Shown one piece after another: positions 36,373-48,493 of a stretch of 64,000 bases of DNA. The stretch's first letter is position 1. Each line of letters starts with the position of its first letter. The position numbers and the translations under genes are program-made. Origin of the DNA: Cryptomeria japonica (Eukaryota; Streptophyta; Pinopsida; Cupressales; Cupressaceae); the NCBI RefSeq assembly GCF_030272615.1, contig NC_081407.1:136344897-136408896 (forward strand), given 5' to 3'. Under the pieces are notes generated by a model that ran no database searches, was not told the DNA's origin, and worked only from the letters and a program-made list of their open reading frames with translations.

Positions 36373-36666
36373 ATGGCGATAATCCAAAATGGCCTTAGTG
36401 GAGATAGGCACTGGTATGATGGTCATTTATATGAGATTGTGCTTTGCTTACTTGTAGATGTGATGCCATCCAAGGAAGCAATGGTGGAAAAACTTCATCG
36501 ATTTATCTGGGAATGTGATGCAGAGGTAGCTGGGAGCGCACTCTTGGAAGTAGAAGAAGAGTGGGCAAGCATATTGGGCCCTTATTTCAACCCGGGGTGT
36601 ATATTATCAGAGATAGAGATTTTGGACTCCAAAGATGAGGAACAGAGGGCAGTCGTTGATTTGTAG
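36373..36666 (+). other. Small ORF in LINE 3' region, unknown
   Basis: 97 codons (start GDRHWYDGHLYEIVL after a short lead; later EVEEEWASILGPYFNPGC), acidic, with no recognised domain. A readable frame continues past the TAG to about 36840. It lies 0.5 kb downstream of RNase H, within the target duplication bounds. It may be a captured piece or part of a long 3' UTR. Confidence 0.4.
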
Positions 36667-36839
36667 AAAAGGAAGGAGAATTTTATGGCAGAAGCATGGG
36701 AAGTTTTTTGAGTCGGAGTAACTAACGGGACATCCACTCCACTTCGTAGGATGATGGATGATAATCTGGGTTGGCTCTCAGACAATATTATTGATAAGGT
36801 GTTGGACATTGGGGTGAGGGTTTCCACTATAAGTAGTCT

Positions 36840-37077
36840 GATATAGCTTGGTGGTCTTCTTTAATTTGGATTGTTTTTGAAGTCTTGGATGTTCTATGTT
36901 GTTGGGTTAGGTTAGGTGCATGTAAGAGTTAGTTTCCCTCATCTATAGATGAGATGTCTCTTGTGAATAGGATTGGGCTATCAGATTATGTATTGAGATT
37001 CTATGTAAAAAAAATGTTTTTGAAATTAATATAGGGCGCTATCCCCACCAATAGATAGTACTTGCTTAAAAAAAAAA
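36840..37077 (+). other. LINE 3' UTR and poly(A) tail
   Basis: Non-coding. It ends with TATAGGGCGCTATCCCCACC and then an A-run from about 37068, immediately before the right target duplication. An internal A-run near 37006-37013 may be an alternative end. Confidence 0.75.
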
Positions 37078-37093
37078 AAGAATTATTTGGGGT

Positions 37094-37323
37094 AAATTAA
37101 TTAAATTAATAAACAAAGTTGTGATGACCCCTTGGGGTAGGATTATTCAAGTTAAAAAAAACATTGTAAACGTTATATTTGTAAAGTTAATTAAATTAAC
37201 TTTAGGAACCCATTCTTTTAATGCTTGAGATAACCCTTAGCTTAGAAAAACATATTTATCTCATCCTTATCGTAGAGTATTTAGTATTTTTATGTTATTT
37301 TAAAAAAAATTGTTGTTGCGTTT
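37094..37323. other. Unassigned AT-rich stretch right of the LINE
   Basis: Continuation of the LINE's target sequence, AT-rich, without an ORF. It runs into the truncated Cop-A pol near 37310, so it may be older filler or a broken junction. Confidence 0.45.
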
Positions 37324-38550
37324 TTGCCCAAAAGTTTGGGCATGACACCTACAGTTAAGTACTTTAGAATCTTTGGTAGTAAATGCTATATCAAAAGAGA
37401 TGATTCCATTGGAAATTTTGATCCTAGATGTGATGAAGGAATATTTCTTGGTTATTCAAATGAAAGCAAAGCATATATATGTTATAAGAAAAGATTGCAA
37501 ATAATTATGGAGAGTGCTAATGTCAAAGTGGATGAGCAGTACAGAGGTCAAATTAGAACTTATGAGAGTGAATTGGAAGTGGAAATGATCATAATTGAAC
37601 TAGTAACACCTATACTAGAACAAAATGTTGAACCAGGTACTCTAGCTGTATCAAAAAATTCAACAATAACTAAAGATCAGAGCAGAGAAATAGAAAGTTA
37701 GAAGACTCCTTGGTATGCAATGTTGAATCATTCAGAAAATCAGATCATTGGAGACAAGAGCAAAGGAGTGATGACAAGGAGAAGGTTGGCATTTGAAAAG
37801 GTATGTTTAATTTCTCAAATTGAATTGGCATTGGTAGATGAAGCATGTAAGGATGAATATTGGATGAAAGCTATAGAAGAGGAATTAGATCAGATGGAAA
37901 AGAACAAAACATGGACTTTCGTTCCCCAACCTAAAAATAAGAATGTTATTGGAACTAAATGGGTTTTTAGGAATAAATTGAATAAAGATGGATAAGTTGC
38001 AAGGAACAAGGCTAGATTGGTATGAAAATGATATTCTCAAAAGGAAGGAATTGATTATGATGAAACTTTTGCTTTGGTAGCTAGGATTGAAGCCCTAAGA
38101 TTATTTCTTGCTTATACTGCCCATAAGAAATACAAGGTTTATCAGATGGATGTTAAGTGTGCATTTCTAAATGGAGGTCTTGAAGAGGAATTCTACATTG
38201 AGAAACCTTATGGATTTTCTCTTCCAGATGACAATAACAGGGTTTGCAGATTGAGGAAAGCTTTATATGGATTGAAGAAAACACCTAGAGCTTGGTATGC
38301 TAGATTGGACAAATATCTTTTGAAGCTTAGTTTCACTAAAGGTAATGCTGACAATAACCTATATCATAAGATCACTAATGATTACATAATTATTGTTGAG
38401 TTCTTTGTGGATGATATCATTTATAAAGGTGAGGAAAAGTTGTGTATGGAATTCTCTGATAATATGAAGAATGAACTTGAAATGTCTATGATTGGAGAAA
38501 TGAGATTTTTCTTAGGTTTACAAATTAATCAGACTGATAAAGGTATTTTC
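37324..38550 (+). pseudogene. Cop-A: Ty1/copia integrase end and reverse transcriptase, 5' truncated
   Basis: Starts inside the integrase C-terminal region (MTPTVKYFRIFGSKCYI, DPRCDEGIFLGYS). Then come the RT entry (WMKAIEEELDQMEKNKTW, GTKWVFRNKLN), VYQMDVKCAFLNGGLEEE, ALYGLKKTPRAWYARL and the catalytic FVDDI box near 38405. Stops at 37699, 37993 and 38023 break it. It ends at GLQINQTDKGIF, where Cop-B inserted. The next residues resume at 52326. Gag, protease and LTRs are absent, so this is a fragment. Confidence 0.9.
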
Positions 38551-39986
38551 TATTGGCATTTGCATGAAGATTGCATTAATGATATGTTATGTTGTCATTG
38601 ATGTCAATTGAACTGGTAATAGTATTTATGATATTGTTGATATTGTTGTTATTATTGATATTGTCTTGTAACCTATAGGAAGAGATTTGAGGAAGATGTT
38701 GTAAACTGGTATATAAGTATGTGAGTTGAACTGGTAACCAGTGTATAAGGTTAAACCCTACCAGTTGTTTTTTTGTTAAACCCTAACTAATTAAGTTTTT
38801 TGAAATGGTTATGTTGGTTTATTATCTGATGTTGAGTGGTAATGATGGTGACATGTGTGGTCATTGTATGAAGATAAGTTCATATTGTTTTGGCATGTTT
38901 GTTTGATTGTCTAGGGAATGAGAAAAGTAGATTGTATCTAATGCAAAGCACGTGATGAGTTACAAGTTTGATGAAGTGGTGATCATGGAGTGGTTGGAAT
39001 TTTCTCAAAGAATGTGTACAGATTGCTATGTAAATCCAATGGTCACACTTGAACTGATTTGTTTGTAATCTCTATGAGAGAATTAGGTTTTTGTTGTGTT
39101 ACTGACCTAATTGATTTGTATTTAAGGTCGATGAAGTTGTTTTGTAAAAGGTGTTGGCAAGAGTTGGCAAAAATCAGTTGAGTGTGTGGTTGCCTAACCA
39201 GAGAATGGATTTGCAGTTTGTGTAAAGGTAGATTGAAGCTCAAAAGGATCTAATCAAGAAAATGTAGTGCTATTTAGACAGATCAAGAAAAACCTATTGT
39301 CTTCTAACAATTACAGCAGAACTGAAATCCCCTAATCAGGTAAGATCTAACAAGCTTGGTTACTTCTTAAATCCTCTAACAAGGTGGTCCATTAGCTTGG
39401 ATTCTCAAATCCTCTACCGAGGTTACTCCTAACAGGGTATTTTCTTTTTATCAAGGCATTTGTAAATCCCTTAACCGAGTGATTCCTAACAAGATTAGTT
39501 CTTAATAGGACTTTTTGTAAAAGCTTTAACAGGCTTGACTCCTAACAGGGCAAAATTCAGAAGAGTTCAGATAGCTATATTGTTAGTCTCATCTCACCAT
39601 GGTTTTTACCTATTTGGGATTTCCACGTATAAACATTTGTGTCATGTGGTGAATGTTTTTGTGGTTACAATCTTATTTGTTAATTTGATTAACTTCTGAT
39701 AAGGCATGATAACTGGAAGCATTGAGAGATGGAGTGTGTTGATATATGATTAAGCATTTGGATATTTACAAGATTAAAGTTGTTTAATGTTAAGTTGTTA
39801 TAATAGTTAACCAGTTGATGTTGAGTATCCTTATGAGTATTGATCTTGACAGTGATATTCTATTGATAAGTTTACTTTGTGTGATTGAGTTTGAGTTTGG
39901 GAAGTTTGTATCAATTTTTTAGTTTATTGATTCACACCCCCACTCTTAGTAATCTACCTTATACTTATTCTTTCATCATACCATCA
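38551..39986 (+). repeat. Cop-B 5' LTR
   Basis: 1436 bases, beginning TATTGGCATT (the 3' copy has the expected TGTTGGCATT) and ending CATACCATCA. Between 39330 and 39560 it holds degenerate tandem units around CCTCTAACAAGGTGG and TCCTAACAGGGT. Confidence 0.93.
39330..39560. repeat. Degenerate CTAACARGG repeats in Cop-B LTR
   Basis: At least eight occurrences of CTAACARG- or CTAACCGG-like words with 20-40 base spacing. They are conserved in the 3' LTR (51710-51935), there often as CTAACCGGG. Possibly a U5/R regulatory or structural repeat; the role is unknown. Confidence 0.6.
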
Positions 39987-39988
39987 AT

Positions 39989-40001
39989 TGATATTAGAGT
40001 G
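39989..40001 (+). other. Cop-B degenerate primer-binding site
   Basis: TGATATTAGAGTG lies two bases after the 5' LTR, at the same spacing as the intact TGGTATCAGAGCC of Lrd-3. It looks like an iMet PBS with about two transitions. Confidence 0.75.
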
Positions 40002-40057
40002 TCTCAGGTACTCTTAAATCTAAAAGCCTCACACTTGAGGAAAAGATCTTGTAGATC

Positions 40058-40940
40058 ATGATGAAGAAGGAAGGTCTGAAGTTCAACAAAGATAACTATA
40101 GGATATAGAGCAACATAATGAAGATTTACATTAAGAGTCTGGGATGTTAGTATTGGGATCATGTAGAAACTTAGTATGTTACACCTATGGAACTCTGACT
40201 AATGATCAAAAGAAAGAACAACAAGAAAATCATCAAGCATTGGAGGCCAGTATCAGTTCCCTGTTTGATGTTGAATATGTAGATGTTCATGGTCTTGAAA
40301 CTGCATATGAAGTGTGGAAAAAAACTTGAAGAGATTTATAGCGGTGATGAACATGTTAAGATTGCTAAAGAGGAGAGCCTAAGAGGAAAGTTTGATGACA
40401 TGAGAATGTTTGAAGGTGAGAATATCGAGCAGTATGGTCAAAGGATAAAAGAGATAGTTGGTGAAATAAAGAGTGCACAAGGGAAAGTGGAAGATGCCAC
40501 ATTGATTAGTAAGGTACTGAGAACCCTACTACTGGTATATGCTATTTGAGTTGCAGCTATTTAGGAGCTGAAGTCCATTGACAAAACTAAGGTAACTCTT
40601 GACTCTATCATTGGCAAACTTACTACTTTTGAATTAAATGGCTATGATGGTAGTGTACAGAAATCAGAATTTGCATTCAGAGCTTCTGTCTCTAACCCAT
40701 CTGTGAGAAAAAGTAGAGATACTTGTCATGGCTATGAATCTAGATCCAGAAAAGATGTTGATGATGAAGACAACCTAGTGGAACTTGAAGCATTGTTGGC
40801 AAAATGACTTCCTAGAGGCACTAGGAAATACAGAGGTAAACTACCTTTAAAATGTTTTGCATGCAACAAGATTGGTCATATAGTAGCTAATTGTACTAAT
40901 GGTGAAAATGAACACAAGAGAGACAAATTCAAGAAGTAAA
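40058..40940 (+). pseudogene. Cop-B gag with one CCHC zinc knuckle
   Basis: A likely start is ATG at 40058 (MMKKEGLKFNKDNYR). The UBN2-type capsid region is readable across frame changes: ETAYEVWKK, KEESLRGKFDDMRMFEGENIEQY, GKVEDATLISKVLRTL. The zinc knuckle CFACNKIGHIVANC is at 40853-40894. Stops at 40084, 40327 and 40547 and frameshifts make it a pseudogene. Gag assembles the particle and packages RNA. Confidence 0.85.
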
Positions 40941-41039
40941 AGGGTAAAGGAAAGAGAGATTGTCTTATAGCGGTTGATAGTGGTATCACTGATGAAGAAT
41001 CTGATGATGATGCTAGTGAAGATATTGTGTTTGTAGGAA

Positions 41040-41473
41040 TTAAGGAAGAGATATCAAATCAAAAGGCATTAGTATCTAGGATGGATAACTCTAATGATTG
41101 GATCATTGATAGTGGTTGTTCACATCATATGACTGGTGATCGAAGAAAATTTCTTTCCTTATAGGAATTTGATGGCGGTGTTGTCAGATTTGGAAATGAA
41201 TCACCCTATATGTTTAAAGGTAAGGGAATTATTTCTCTTAATGGGAAGAGCAGTGCTGATGATGTCTATTGGGTTCAAGGTCTAAAGCACAATATTCTGA
41301 GTGTGGCCCAACTTAATGATAGAGGATACCCACTGGATTTTAGAAATGGTATGTGCAAAATCTTTGACAAGAAAGGTGAATTGATTGTAACCGAGAAACA
41401 AACCAAAGGCAATCTGTTTCATCTTAATCCTAAAGTTAGCAACTATTTGATTACAAAGATAGATGATAGCTAG
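41040..41473 (+). pseudogene. Cop-B protease and pre-integrase region
   Basis: WIIDSGCSHHMTGDRRKF carries the copia protease active site DSG (41108-41116) intact. After a TAG at 41162 comes GKGIISLNGKSSADDVYWVQGLKH, typical of the protease end, then LSVAQLNDRGYPLDF, the start of the GAG-pre-integrase region. It would process the polyprotein. Confidence 0.88.
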
Positions 41474-42480
41474 CTTTGGCATAGGAGATTTTTTCATATA
41501 AACTTTGATAACATTGTTAAAGTGAGCAAGTCCAAGACAGTAAGATGTCTGCCTCAGCTAGACAAACTAGTTAATGCTCTTTGCAAAGAATGTTAGTTAG
41601 GAAAGATGACTTCTTCAACTTTCAAGAGCAAGTGCTTCTTAGCAGAGCACTTGTTAGATTTGGTTCATACAGATCTATATGAACCAATAAGAATAAGAAG
41701 CATTCAACATGACAAATATTTCATGATCTTCACTGATGATAATTCAAGGATGATGTGGGTCACATTATTGAAGGATAAGAATGAAGCTTTTGGTAAGTTC
41801 AAGGAATTTAGGGCCTTAGCTGAGAAAGAGAGTGGCAAAAAGATAAAATGTCTGAGAACAGATCAAGGCGGTGAATTTACTTCTGAGGGATTCACTAAGC
41901 ACTATGATGAGAATGGTATCAAACGGCAACTTTATGCACCAAGGACACCATAGCAGAATGGTATCATAGAGAGGAACAACCGGTCAGTGGTTGAAGCTTC
42001 TAGGACAATGTTGATACAAGGAGGTGTAGCGAAAACATTTTGGAGAGAAGTTGTAAGTACAACTGTCTACATAATGAACCAGGCTCTGGTGAAAAGAGGT
42101 AAGGACAAGACCCCTTATGAATATTAGTATGGAAGATCACTTGATGTTAGCTATTTTAATATATTTGGTAGAAAATGTTTTATTAAAAGAGGTGATTACA
42201 TTAGAAAGTTTGAAGCTAAGAGTGATGAAGGCATATTTCTTGGCTATTCCACCAAGAGTAAGGCCTACAAATGTTTCAACAACTAGACACGGAGAATGGT
42301 TGAGAGTGCTGATGTTCAAGTAGATGAATGTCTTGAAGTCTTAGAAGGAACTAGTTCAGAGAAAAAGGATGAAGATCCTTGCATTTTTCTTTTCGAACCT
42401 GAAACTATTAAATCAGAAACCGGTAAAGAAAATTGTGATGCACTTGTTCAACCAGATACATTCAAAAGAAGATGATAATG
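41474..42480 (+). pseudogene. Cop-B integrase
   Basis: The zinc-binding part begins LWHRRFFHINFDN after a TAG and ends CKEC. The catalytic core has HTDLYEP (first Asp), TDDNSRMMWVTLLK, CLRTDQGGEFTSEGF (second Asp) and NGIIERNNRSVVEASRTML (Glu), all three residues present. The C-terminal region follows in another frame (FNIFGRKCFIKRGD, DEGIFLGYSTKSKAYK). Stops at 41471, 41594, 41951 and 42127. The triad survives, but the frame does not. Confidence 0.88.
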
Positions 42481-42886
42481 AAGAAGCTGAACCTGAAGAG
42501 AATGATCATGTTATTCCTAGGTATGTGAGATTGAATCACAATCTTGAACATATTATTGGGGATAAGGATGCTAGATTACTAACTAGAAGGAGAATAAGAG
42601 AGAACTCTTGTATGATCTCCACTATTGAACCTAGAAGTGCTAAGGAGGCATTTGGTGATGATGACTAGGTTAAAGCTATGGAGGAGGAATTGGATCAAAT
42701 TGAGAAGAACAACACTTGGACCCTAGTACCCCGACCGATAAACAAGAATGTTATAGGTACTAAATGGGTATTCAGAAACAAGTTAAATGAAGATGGTGTT
42801 GTAGTTCACAACAAGGCAGGATTAGTCTGCAAAGGTTATGCACAAGAAGAAGGAGAAGATTATGGAGAAACTTTTGCACCAGTAGC
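42481..42886 (+). pseudogene. Cop-B RT, part 1 (before Lrd-3)
   Basis: Acidic linker, then AMEEELDQIEKNNTWTLV, NVIGTKWVFRNKLNEDG and GYAQEEGEDYGETFAPVA. This is the standard copia RT entry up to the FAPVAR motif, exactly where Lrd-3 inserted at GTAGC. The following residue resumes at 49278. Confidence 0.9.
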
Positions 42887-43661
42887 TATTGGAATTCTAC
42901 ACTCTTATGAGAATAGTTGATGTTGTCATTGGTAGCAACCAATTGGAAGTTACCGACACCGGCAATAGACTTCTACATACACTAGCATGCACTTCATCGA
43001 CAGTGGCAACAATGCATACTGGTACTCAAGCTGACATGGAATAAACTTTTGTTTATTATTTTATAATGTAATTATCTCTTGTAAAAGCCGACATGGCATA
43101 TTGTAAAAGACTCATATATGTATGAGATCTTATAGGTCTTTTTTATTAGGAAGAGAGATGATATGTATAAGGCAATTTTGTATAAGGTGATACAATTGAC
43201 AGCGAAGGTTTTGGTAATAGACTAAGCTTAAACTAGTATTGAACCTGATGTATTTGATGCTAATTTGAAGCAGTACATTGTATTGGATTTTGATAATCCA
43301 TTTTGTAAGTCAGCGAGACTTCTATTTTGTACTTGAGCAGTGAGCTCTAGGCTGCTAGCCTTCCTACATGTACAAGCCCCTCATGTAAGTAATATTTATT
43401 CATTGGCCAGTGAGTGAATATTGTGGGTCACAAATCCCACTGAGGTTTTTCCCACACTGGGTTTCCTCATTAAATATCTTGTGTTATGGTGTGTTCTCTA
43501 TGTTGTCTCTATTATTCTTATTTTGTGCATTAATTTTTATTTATCGGTACATTGTTTTAAGATGCAAAGTTCTTAATAAGTATAAATATTTTGTTAACCG
43601 GTTAGACACTGATTCACCCCCCTCCCTCTCAATGTCTTTGGGACTGTCATTGATTATAACA
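42887..43661 (+). repeat. Lrd-3 5' LTR
   Basis: Begins TATTGGAATTCTACAC (3' copy TGTTGGCATTCTACAC) and ends GATTATAACA. Includes the CTTCCTACATGTACAAGCCC and TATTTATTCATTGGCCAGTG words also found in the solo LTR at 28537-29478. A C-rich run lies near 43615-43630. Confidence 0.93.
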
Positions 43662-43663
43662 AT

Positions 43664-43676
43664 TGGTATCAGAGCC
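43664..43676 (+). other. Lrd-3 primer-binding site
   Basis: TGGTATCAGAGCC, two bases after the 5' LTR, complements plant initiator tRNA-Met. Confidence 0.93.
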
Positions 43677-43732
43677 TGGTCCTCTATTTTCAAAAGCCTA
43701 ATAGCTTGAGGAATATTCTGACACCAGTACAG

Positions 43733-44155
43733 ATGGAGAACCTAAGAAAACAATTGGAAGGAGCTCTTGTAGATTATGATATAGAGAAATTGAAGAATAT
43801 CAAACTTGTAGATGATCTAAGAACTGCACACGAATTCATTAAAGGACTTTAGGAGAACTTTACTATAGCATAAAATAAAACAAAACAACTTCATGAGAAG
43901 ATGCAGAAAGATGATGATGAAAAAGAAACTCTTAGAGAACTTGCAAACAAATTGAGACAAGAAAATAGTAATATGAAGAATGGAATGCAGGATATGACTA
44001 TGAGGTTATGTAAAGATATTGAAGACATGAAGAAGAATGAAAAAGACTTGGCTAGGAGATTTAATGATGCTAGAAATGAAAATCTAAGACTTAGTCATGA
44101 AAATGATATGCTGAAGACAAATCTGAGTCACATGCAACATGATAAACTGAGCTTA
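43733..44155 (+). pseudogene. Lrd-3 coiled-coil N-terminal segment
   Basis: From the ATG at 43733 (MENLRKQLEGALVDYD) one frame runs to 44155 with two stops (near 43850 and 43871). It is highly charged with heptad-like Leu/Met spacing (LRELANKLRQENSNMKNGM, ENLRLSHENDMLKTNL), so a long coiled coil is likely. A frameshift leads to a similar segment (FKKILEELDDMLKSQ) before the zinc knuckles. Position corresponds to gag, but I do not see the usual copia capsid pattern. Confidence 0.65.
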
Positions 44156-44339
44156 TGAGACAAATGGGAATTTTGGAAAATGAGTTGGCTACTGAAAATA
44201 AACATAAAGACAAATTCAAGAAAATTTTAGAGGAGCTTGATGACATGCTGAAAAGTCAGAAACCTAATGGAGATACTAATGGACTTGGATTGAAGTTGGA
44301 GAAAGTTTCGGTACTGCAAACAATCTAGATCAGAACAAA

Positions 44340-44760
44340 TCGGTAAGACAACCTAATGCTTATAAATTTAATGGAAAATGTTTCAATTGCAACAAATATG
44401 GTCATAGAGAAAATCAGTGTAGATTTACAAATAATTAGAATACAAACTCACCCACTGGTCAATGCTCCAAATGCAACAAAGTTGGTCATAATTCAAAAAA
44501 TTGTAGAATGAATGTGAAATGCTATGTTTGTGGAAGATTTGGGCACTTATCTAATCAATGCAGAACATAAACCGGGGTAGGATATGGAAAGGATATTTAG
44601 AGGAATAATGTAAATTGTTATGCTTGTAACAAGATTGGACATATTGCAAAATTTTGTAAAAGCAAGACTTCACTGACAAACAATAAAGGATCTAGTTTGA
44701 AAGGCAAAGAAAATGTAGATGAAGTAAAGCAAGAATTTTCAAAACAATAGATTAAGAAGA
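44340..44760 (+). pseudogene. Lrd-3 fourfold CCHC zinc-knuckle segment
   Basis: Four C-x2-C-x4-H-x4-C knuckles lie in one frame at 44379-44420 (CFNCNKYGHRENQC), 44463-44504 (CSKCNKVGHNSKNC), 44520-44561 (CYVCGRFGHLSNQC) and 44616-44657 (CYACNKIGHIAKFC). All metal ligands are intact, though stops fall between them (near 44438, 44569 and 44598). Such knuckles bind RNA in nucleocapsid proteins. Four is more than the one or two usual in copia gag. A Lys-rich tail follows. Confidence 0.85.
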
Positions 44761-44879
44761 GAGATCAGAAAGTTGATGAAACTATCTCTGCACCCCTAGA
44801 ACAGAGTAATTATCCACTAGTAGGAGATTCTTCTTTCCCTCATTTTTGACTCATCGAACATTCAAATTATTAGAGAGCA

Positions 44880-47800
44880 TGAAAATTGAGCGAAGGAATT
44901 CAAGGTGAAGGTGCGAAGTGATTTCTTTAGACATTCAGAATATTTTCAGGCAGTAAAAGGTATTTTTCAATCGCCTCCTCTTCTATTCCCAAGTTTATTC
45001 CAAACCCTACCATTGTGGAAAATGTGAAAGGCCCTAGGCCCGTGTTTAAGATAATTCCCAAAATTGCTAAACAAGATGACTCTATCAGGCCATTTTCAAA
45101 AATTCCTAAAGGTGTAGCATTTGTAGAGGACCCTAGGATTTATATACATTGAAATATAGAAGATCTAGGATCTGAGGAATTAATGAAAATGTTTAATAAG
45201 TTCATTTGTGATGAACATGGTGTTGTTAAACCTGAACACAAGATTGTGGAAACTTTAGGTTTTGTGGAGATACTGAATATCCCTCAATTTCCAAAGGAAG
45301 TGGTAAGGATTGTATTGAGTAGAGCACATGGAGAATTCTTATGGTTGGATTTTGTTTGCAAGATAACCTGACAAGCAATTAGGGTAGTTATAGGTTTACC
45401 CTCAACTGGTAGTAGACTTGATAAGCCTAACCGAAGCAACATCTGACAATAGATCGCTTAGGGTAAATGATATCAAGAACATCAATGCGAGATTTGTAAG
45501 TATGGTGCTAGGATACAACACCACTTGTGCTAATAGGCTAAATTTTGTTTCTAGTCTCTGTATACACAATGCTTATGAGATGGTAAACAAAAATGCAATG
45601 ATTGATGTGTGTGAATGGCTAAAAGATGAGCTTATTGACAATTTGAAAGATTAAGGGAGACAAGAAAGGCACATTCGATTTTGGAAACCTTTTGGTATGT
45701 TTAATGCTATATTTCACCAAAAAGATCCTTGGTACATAACCCAAAGACTTTAGTTATGATATACCGGTAGGAAAACAACTATAGGAAGCTTTTACCGACA
45801 TGGGAACTGCTAGAGACAACAACATAACATATTACTTTAAAACTTTCCAAGCTAAGATGTGAGCTATAGAAAGGTTACCACAGAGTGTAGTAGATAAATA
45901 TGACAAAGAAATTTGTTTTGTTATCAAAAGAGATGAGACATGGATGGAGGCAATACTCCCTAGGATAATTTGGGTCACCAAGATGGGATATGAAGTAGAT
46001 CTTACTATTTTGGAAACATATGCTAAAGCTTTACTGGAAGCACCGAGAGAACCATCAGAAAAAGTCTTTGGTAGTGCTGAGACTATTGAGAGTGATGTAA
46101 ATCTATTGAAGAAAAGAAAGAAAAGAGAAAAATACATTAGAGATGCTTCTAAGAAAGTAAAGGAAATCAAAGAAAATGTCATGAGCCTTAGTGGCATATC
46201 AGCTAGTGAGCTTGAAGGACTTCAAGCGGAGGCACATATTTCATTGGTTGACACATCTTCTAGAACTGACAGTGATAAGGCAGCAAAATTTAAAAGAGTT
46301 GAAAGGAGGAAGAGAAAACCTTCACCGGTAGCCTCTCCTTCACCTAATAGAACAAGGACTTTGATAAATAAACAACAGGCAGTAAGGGGACTGCCCAAGA
46401 AACTAACACCAAAGAAGAAACAGCAATCGGTTACCCCTTCTTTGAATGATTTGTTGAATGAGATAACTGATGATGGAAATTTGACTAATGTACACAAACT
46501 GTATAATACATTTAATGATTCAGATAGGGAAAGTATTGTGAATAGCATTATTTTACACTTGGACATTTATAAGAAGGTTCTTATTGAAGTTGTGGATGAT
46601 TTACTAAATGAACTTTATAGAAGATTGGAAGCAAAAAGGATAGCAGTAATGGACCTGGATAAGAAACTAAAAAAATTGAAAAACTTCTAGCTGTACATCC
46701 TGTTAACTCAAGAGAAGAAATTGATGAACTTATTTATGAAGCAAATCGGTACATTTTTGCCAGTCAGCACCAGCAAGTAAGCTTAATGGTAGAAAGAGTG
46801 AAAGAGATTGCAGATGAGACTACAAATAATTCGGATATATTTTTTGTGGAGAAAGAAAAACAGGAGGAAATGAGTAGACCTAAAAAGATATTCAAAGTGT
46901 ATAAGAAAGACAAGGACAAGGGAAAAGGAAAAATTGGTGGAGTTCCAAACATCAAGATTACTGACAATCTACCACCACCACCTTTGGATACTACACCGGT
47001 ACACTCAGAAGATCCATCGGCTATTGAAACTGAAGGTATTATGCATGATGATACAAATCTTGAATCAGAGATACTCTTTACCATGAATGTGGATACTCAA
47101 GAAGTAAATATTGTTGTGGATAAGGATAATTTAGAGGTTAAGACAGACAATTTTGAGAGTGGCAACATGGCAGAGAAACTAGTAGAAACTGTTGAAGCTG
47201 ACATCCCAACCCAAGCAGAGAAACCATCAGAAACTGAAAAACCTACTGAAGGTAAAGATGCTGGCACAGGGCCATCAGAGACAGAGATACCATTAGAGAA
47301 ACAAACTGAGGTAGAGGTATACACTGAAACAAAGAAACCAACAATCACAGAGGCATTAAAATAGTCTGAGAAACCTTTGCAGGTTGAGATGCAAACCCAG
47401 ACTGATCCACTAGAGGAAAATGCAAGCAAAATGGTTACACCTGATGGAAGAACAAAGGTAATAAAGATAATTGGCCAGGCATTCAGCACATCTATAGGTG
47501 AATTCAGACCTACCAATGTTACAAAGGTACTTTTGGATTCAATCAAGAAGATAACAGATTGCAATGCATTGGCCTACAAGGAAATTGATAACACTTTACC
47601 AGTTCTTAAATTGATTGCACCAAATTGTAACATAGAACATATTAAGGATTATTTAGGTAAATTGGACACATTGTCCAAATTTATAGCTGGCAATGTAATA
47701 ACTATTGATAAGGTGAATGAGGACACAATCAAGGAGAGAGTTGAAAAAGAGAAAAACAAATTCTTTGAAGAGACTATAAAGAAGTGTACAAACCACTTGA

Positions 47801-48300
47801 ATACATTATTACCAGCACTTAACTCTACAATTTTGGAGTACAAAGAGCTTTATAGGGAAACATGCAAGCCTCACCTTTTGACAGAGGACATAGATAAGGA
47901 GATTAGTAAAACACAGAAAGAAATTGATGGCATAGCTGATAATATAATTGGTTCATCCAGACATATATCAGTTTTTGAGCAGGAAATGGTAGGTTTTTAG
48001 GAGAAATTAGAGAAACTTGAGAAAGAGAAGGCAAGGATAAGGTCAAATGCCCGGGAACTTAAAAATAAACTTGGTCCTAAGTTGGACAATCTTATCTCTC
48101 AGAGAATTGAAATCTCTAAGGCATTACTTCAAGGAGAGCAATCACTGAAAGAACAAATGCATTATCTCACCGGCACGATCCAATAGACTGAGGCAACCTT
48201 GAATGACAGCAAAAGGTTAATGCAAAGTCTAAATCTAGTTTTGGTAGATATTTTTCAGATTGTAACCAACTGGTTACAGAATTTGAGGTAAAATTTTTGC
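44880..48300 (+). pseudogene. Lrd-3 long C-terminal coding region, function unknown
   Basis: Readable segments in shifting frames: 45183-45371 (FNKFICDEHGVVKPEH, FVEILNIPQFPKEVVRIVL), 45418-45654, 45944-46690 (248 codons, with basic KRKKREKYIRDASKKVKEIK and a Ser/Pro-rich RRKRKPSPVASPSP), 46786-47364 (acidic, Thr/Glu/Pro repeats such as TEKPTEGKD), and 47377-48000 with a helical end. After it a predicted coiled coil continues to about 48290. I recognise no enzyme or named domain. It occupies the place of pol and looks like a family-specific protein of over 1000 residues. Confidence 0.6.
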
Positions 48301-48319
48301 ACTCATTTTACTATTTTTG

Positions 48320-48493
48320 ACAACCTTTGTCATTGATGTCAAAGGGGGAGTAGTGGAGAGAAAAATACTTATATAGAGGAGATCATTTGCTCAGGGGAAG
48401 CACATATTTTTGGAAACTTTTTGGACTTCAGTTTTTGGGAACAATTTTTGGATTTTTCTCATGAGTGTTGCCATCAATGCCAAAGGGGGAGAT
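48320..48493 (+). other. Lrd-3 polypurine tract region
   Basis: CCAAAGGGGGAGA (48480-48492) lies directly before the 3' LTR. An earlier copy of the same context (TTGATGTCAAAGGGGGAG) is at about 48333-48350. Doubled tracts occur also in Cop-B. Confidence 0.8.

Larger units (their letters stand above)
30321..37077 (+). mobile_element. LINE (plant L1-type) with 16-bp target duplication
   Basis: About 6.7 kb bounded by AAGAATTATTTGGGGT at 30305-30320 and again at 37078-37093, the second copy directly after a poly(A) tail. It contains ORF1 (DUF4283-like), then ORF2 with endonuclease, reverse transcriptase, zf-RVT-type zinc-binding region and RNase H. There is almost no sequence between the duplication and the ORF1 ATG, so a 5' UTR is missing and mild 5' truncation is likely. 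Multiple frameshifts and stops show it is inactive. Confidence 0.93.

Noticed and set aside
47097-47564. 155-codon minus-strand ORF over Lrd-3
   Set aside because: It is antisense to the acidic Thr/Glu-rich plus frame, which fits the element's direction; its Ser/Val-rich composition mirrors that frame.
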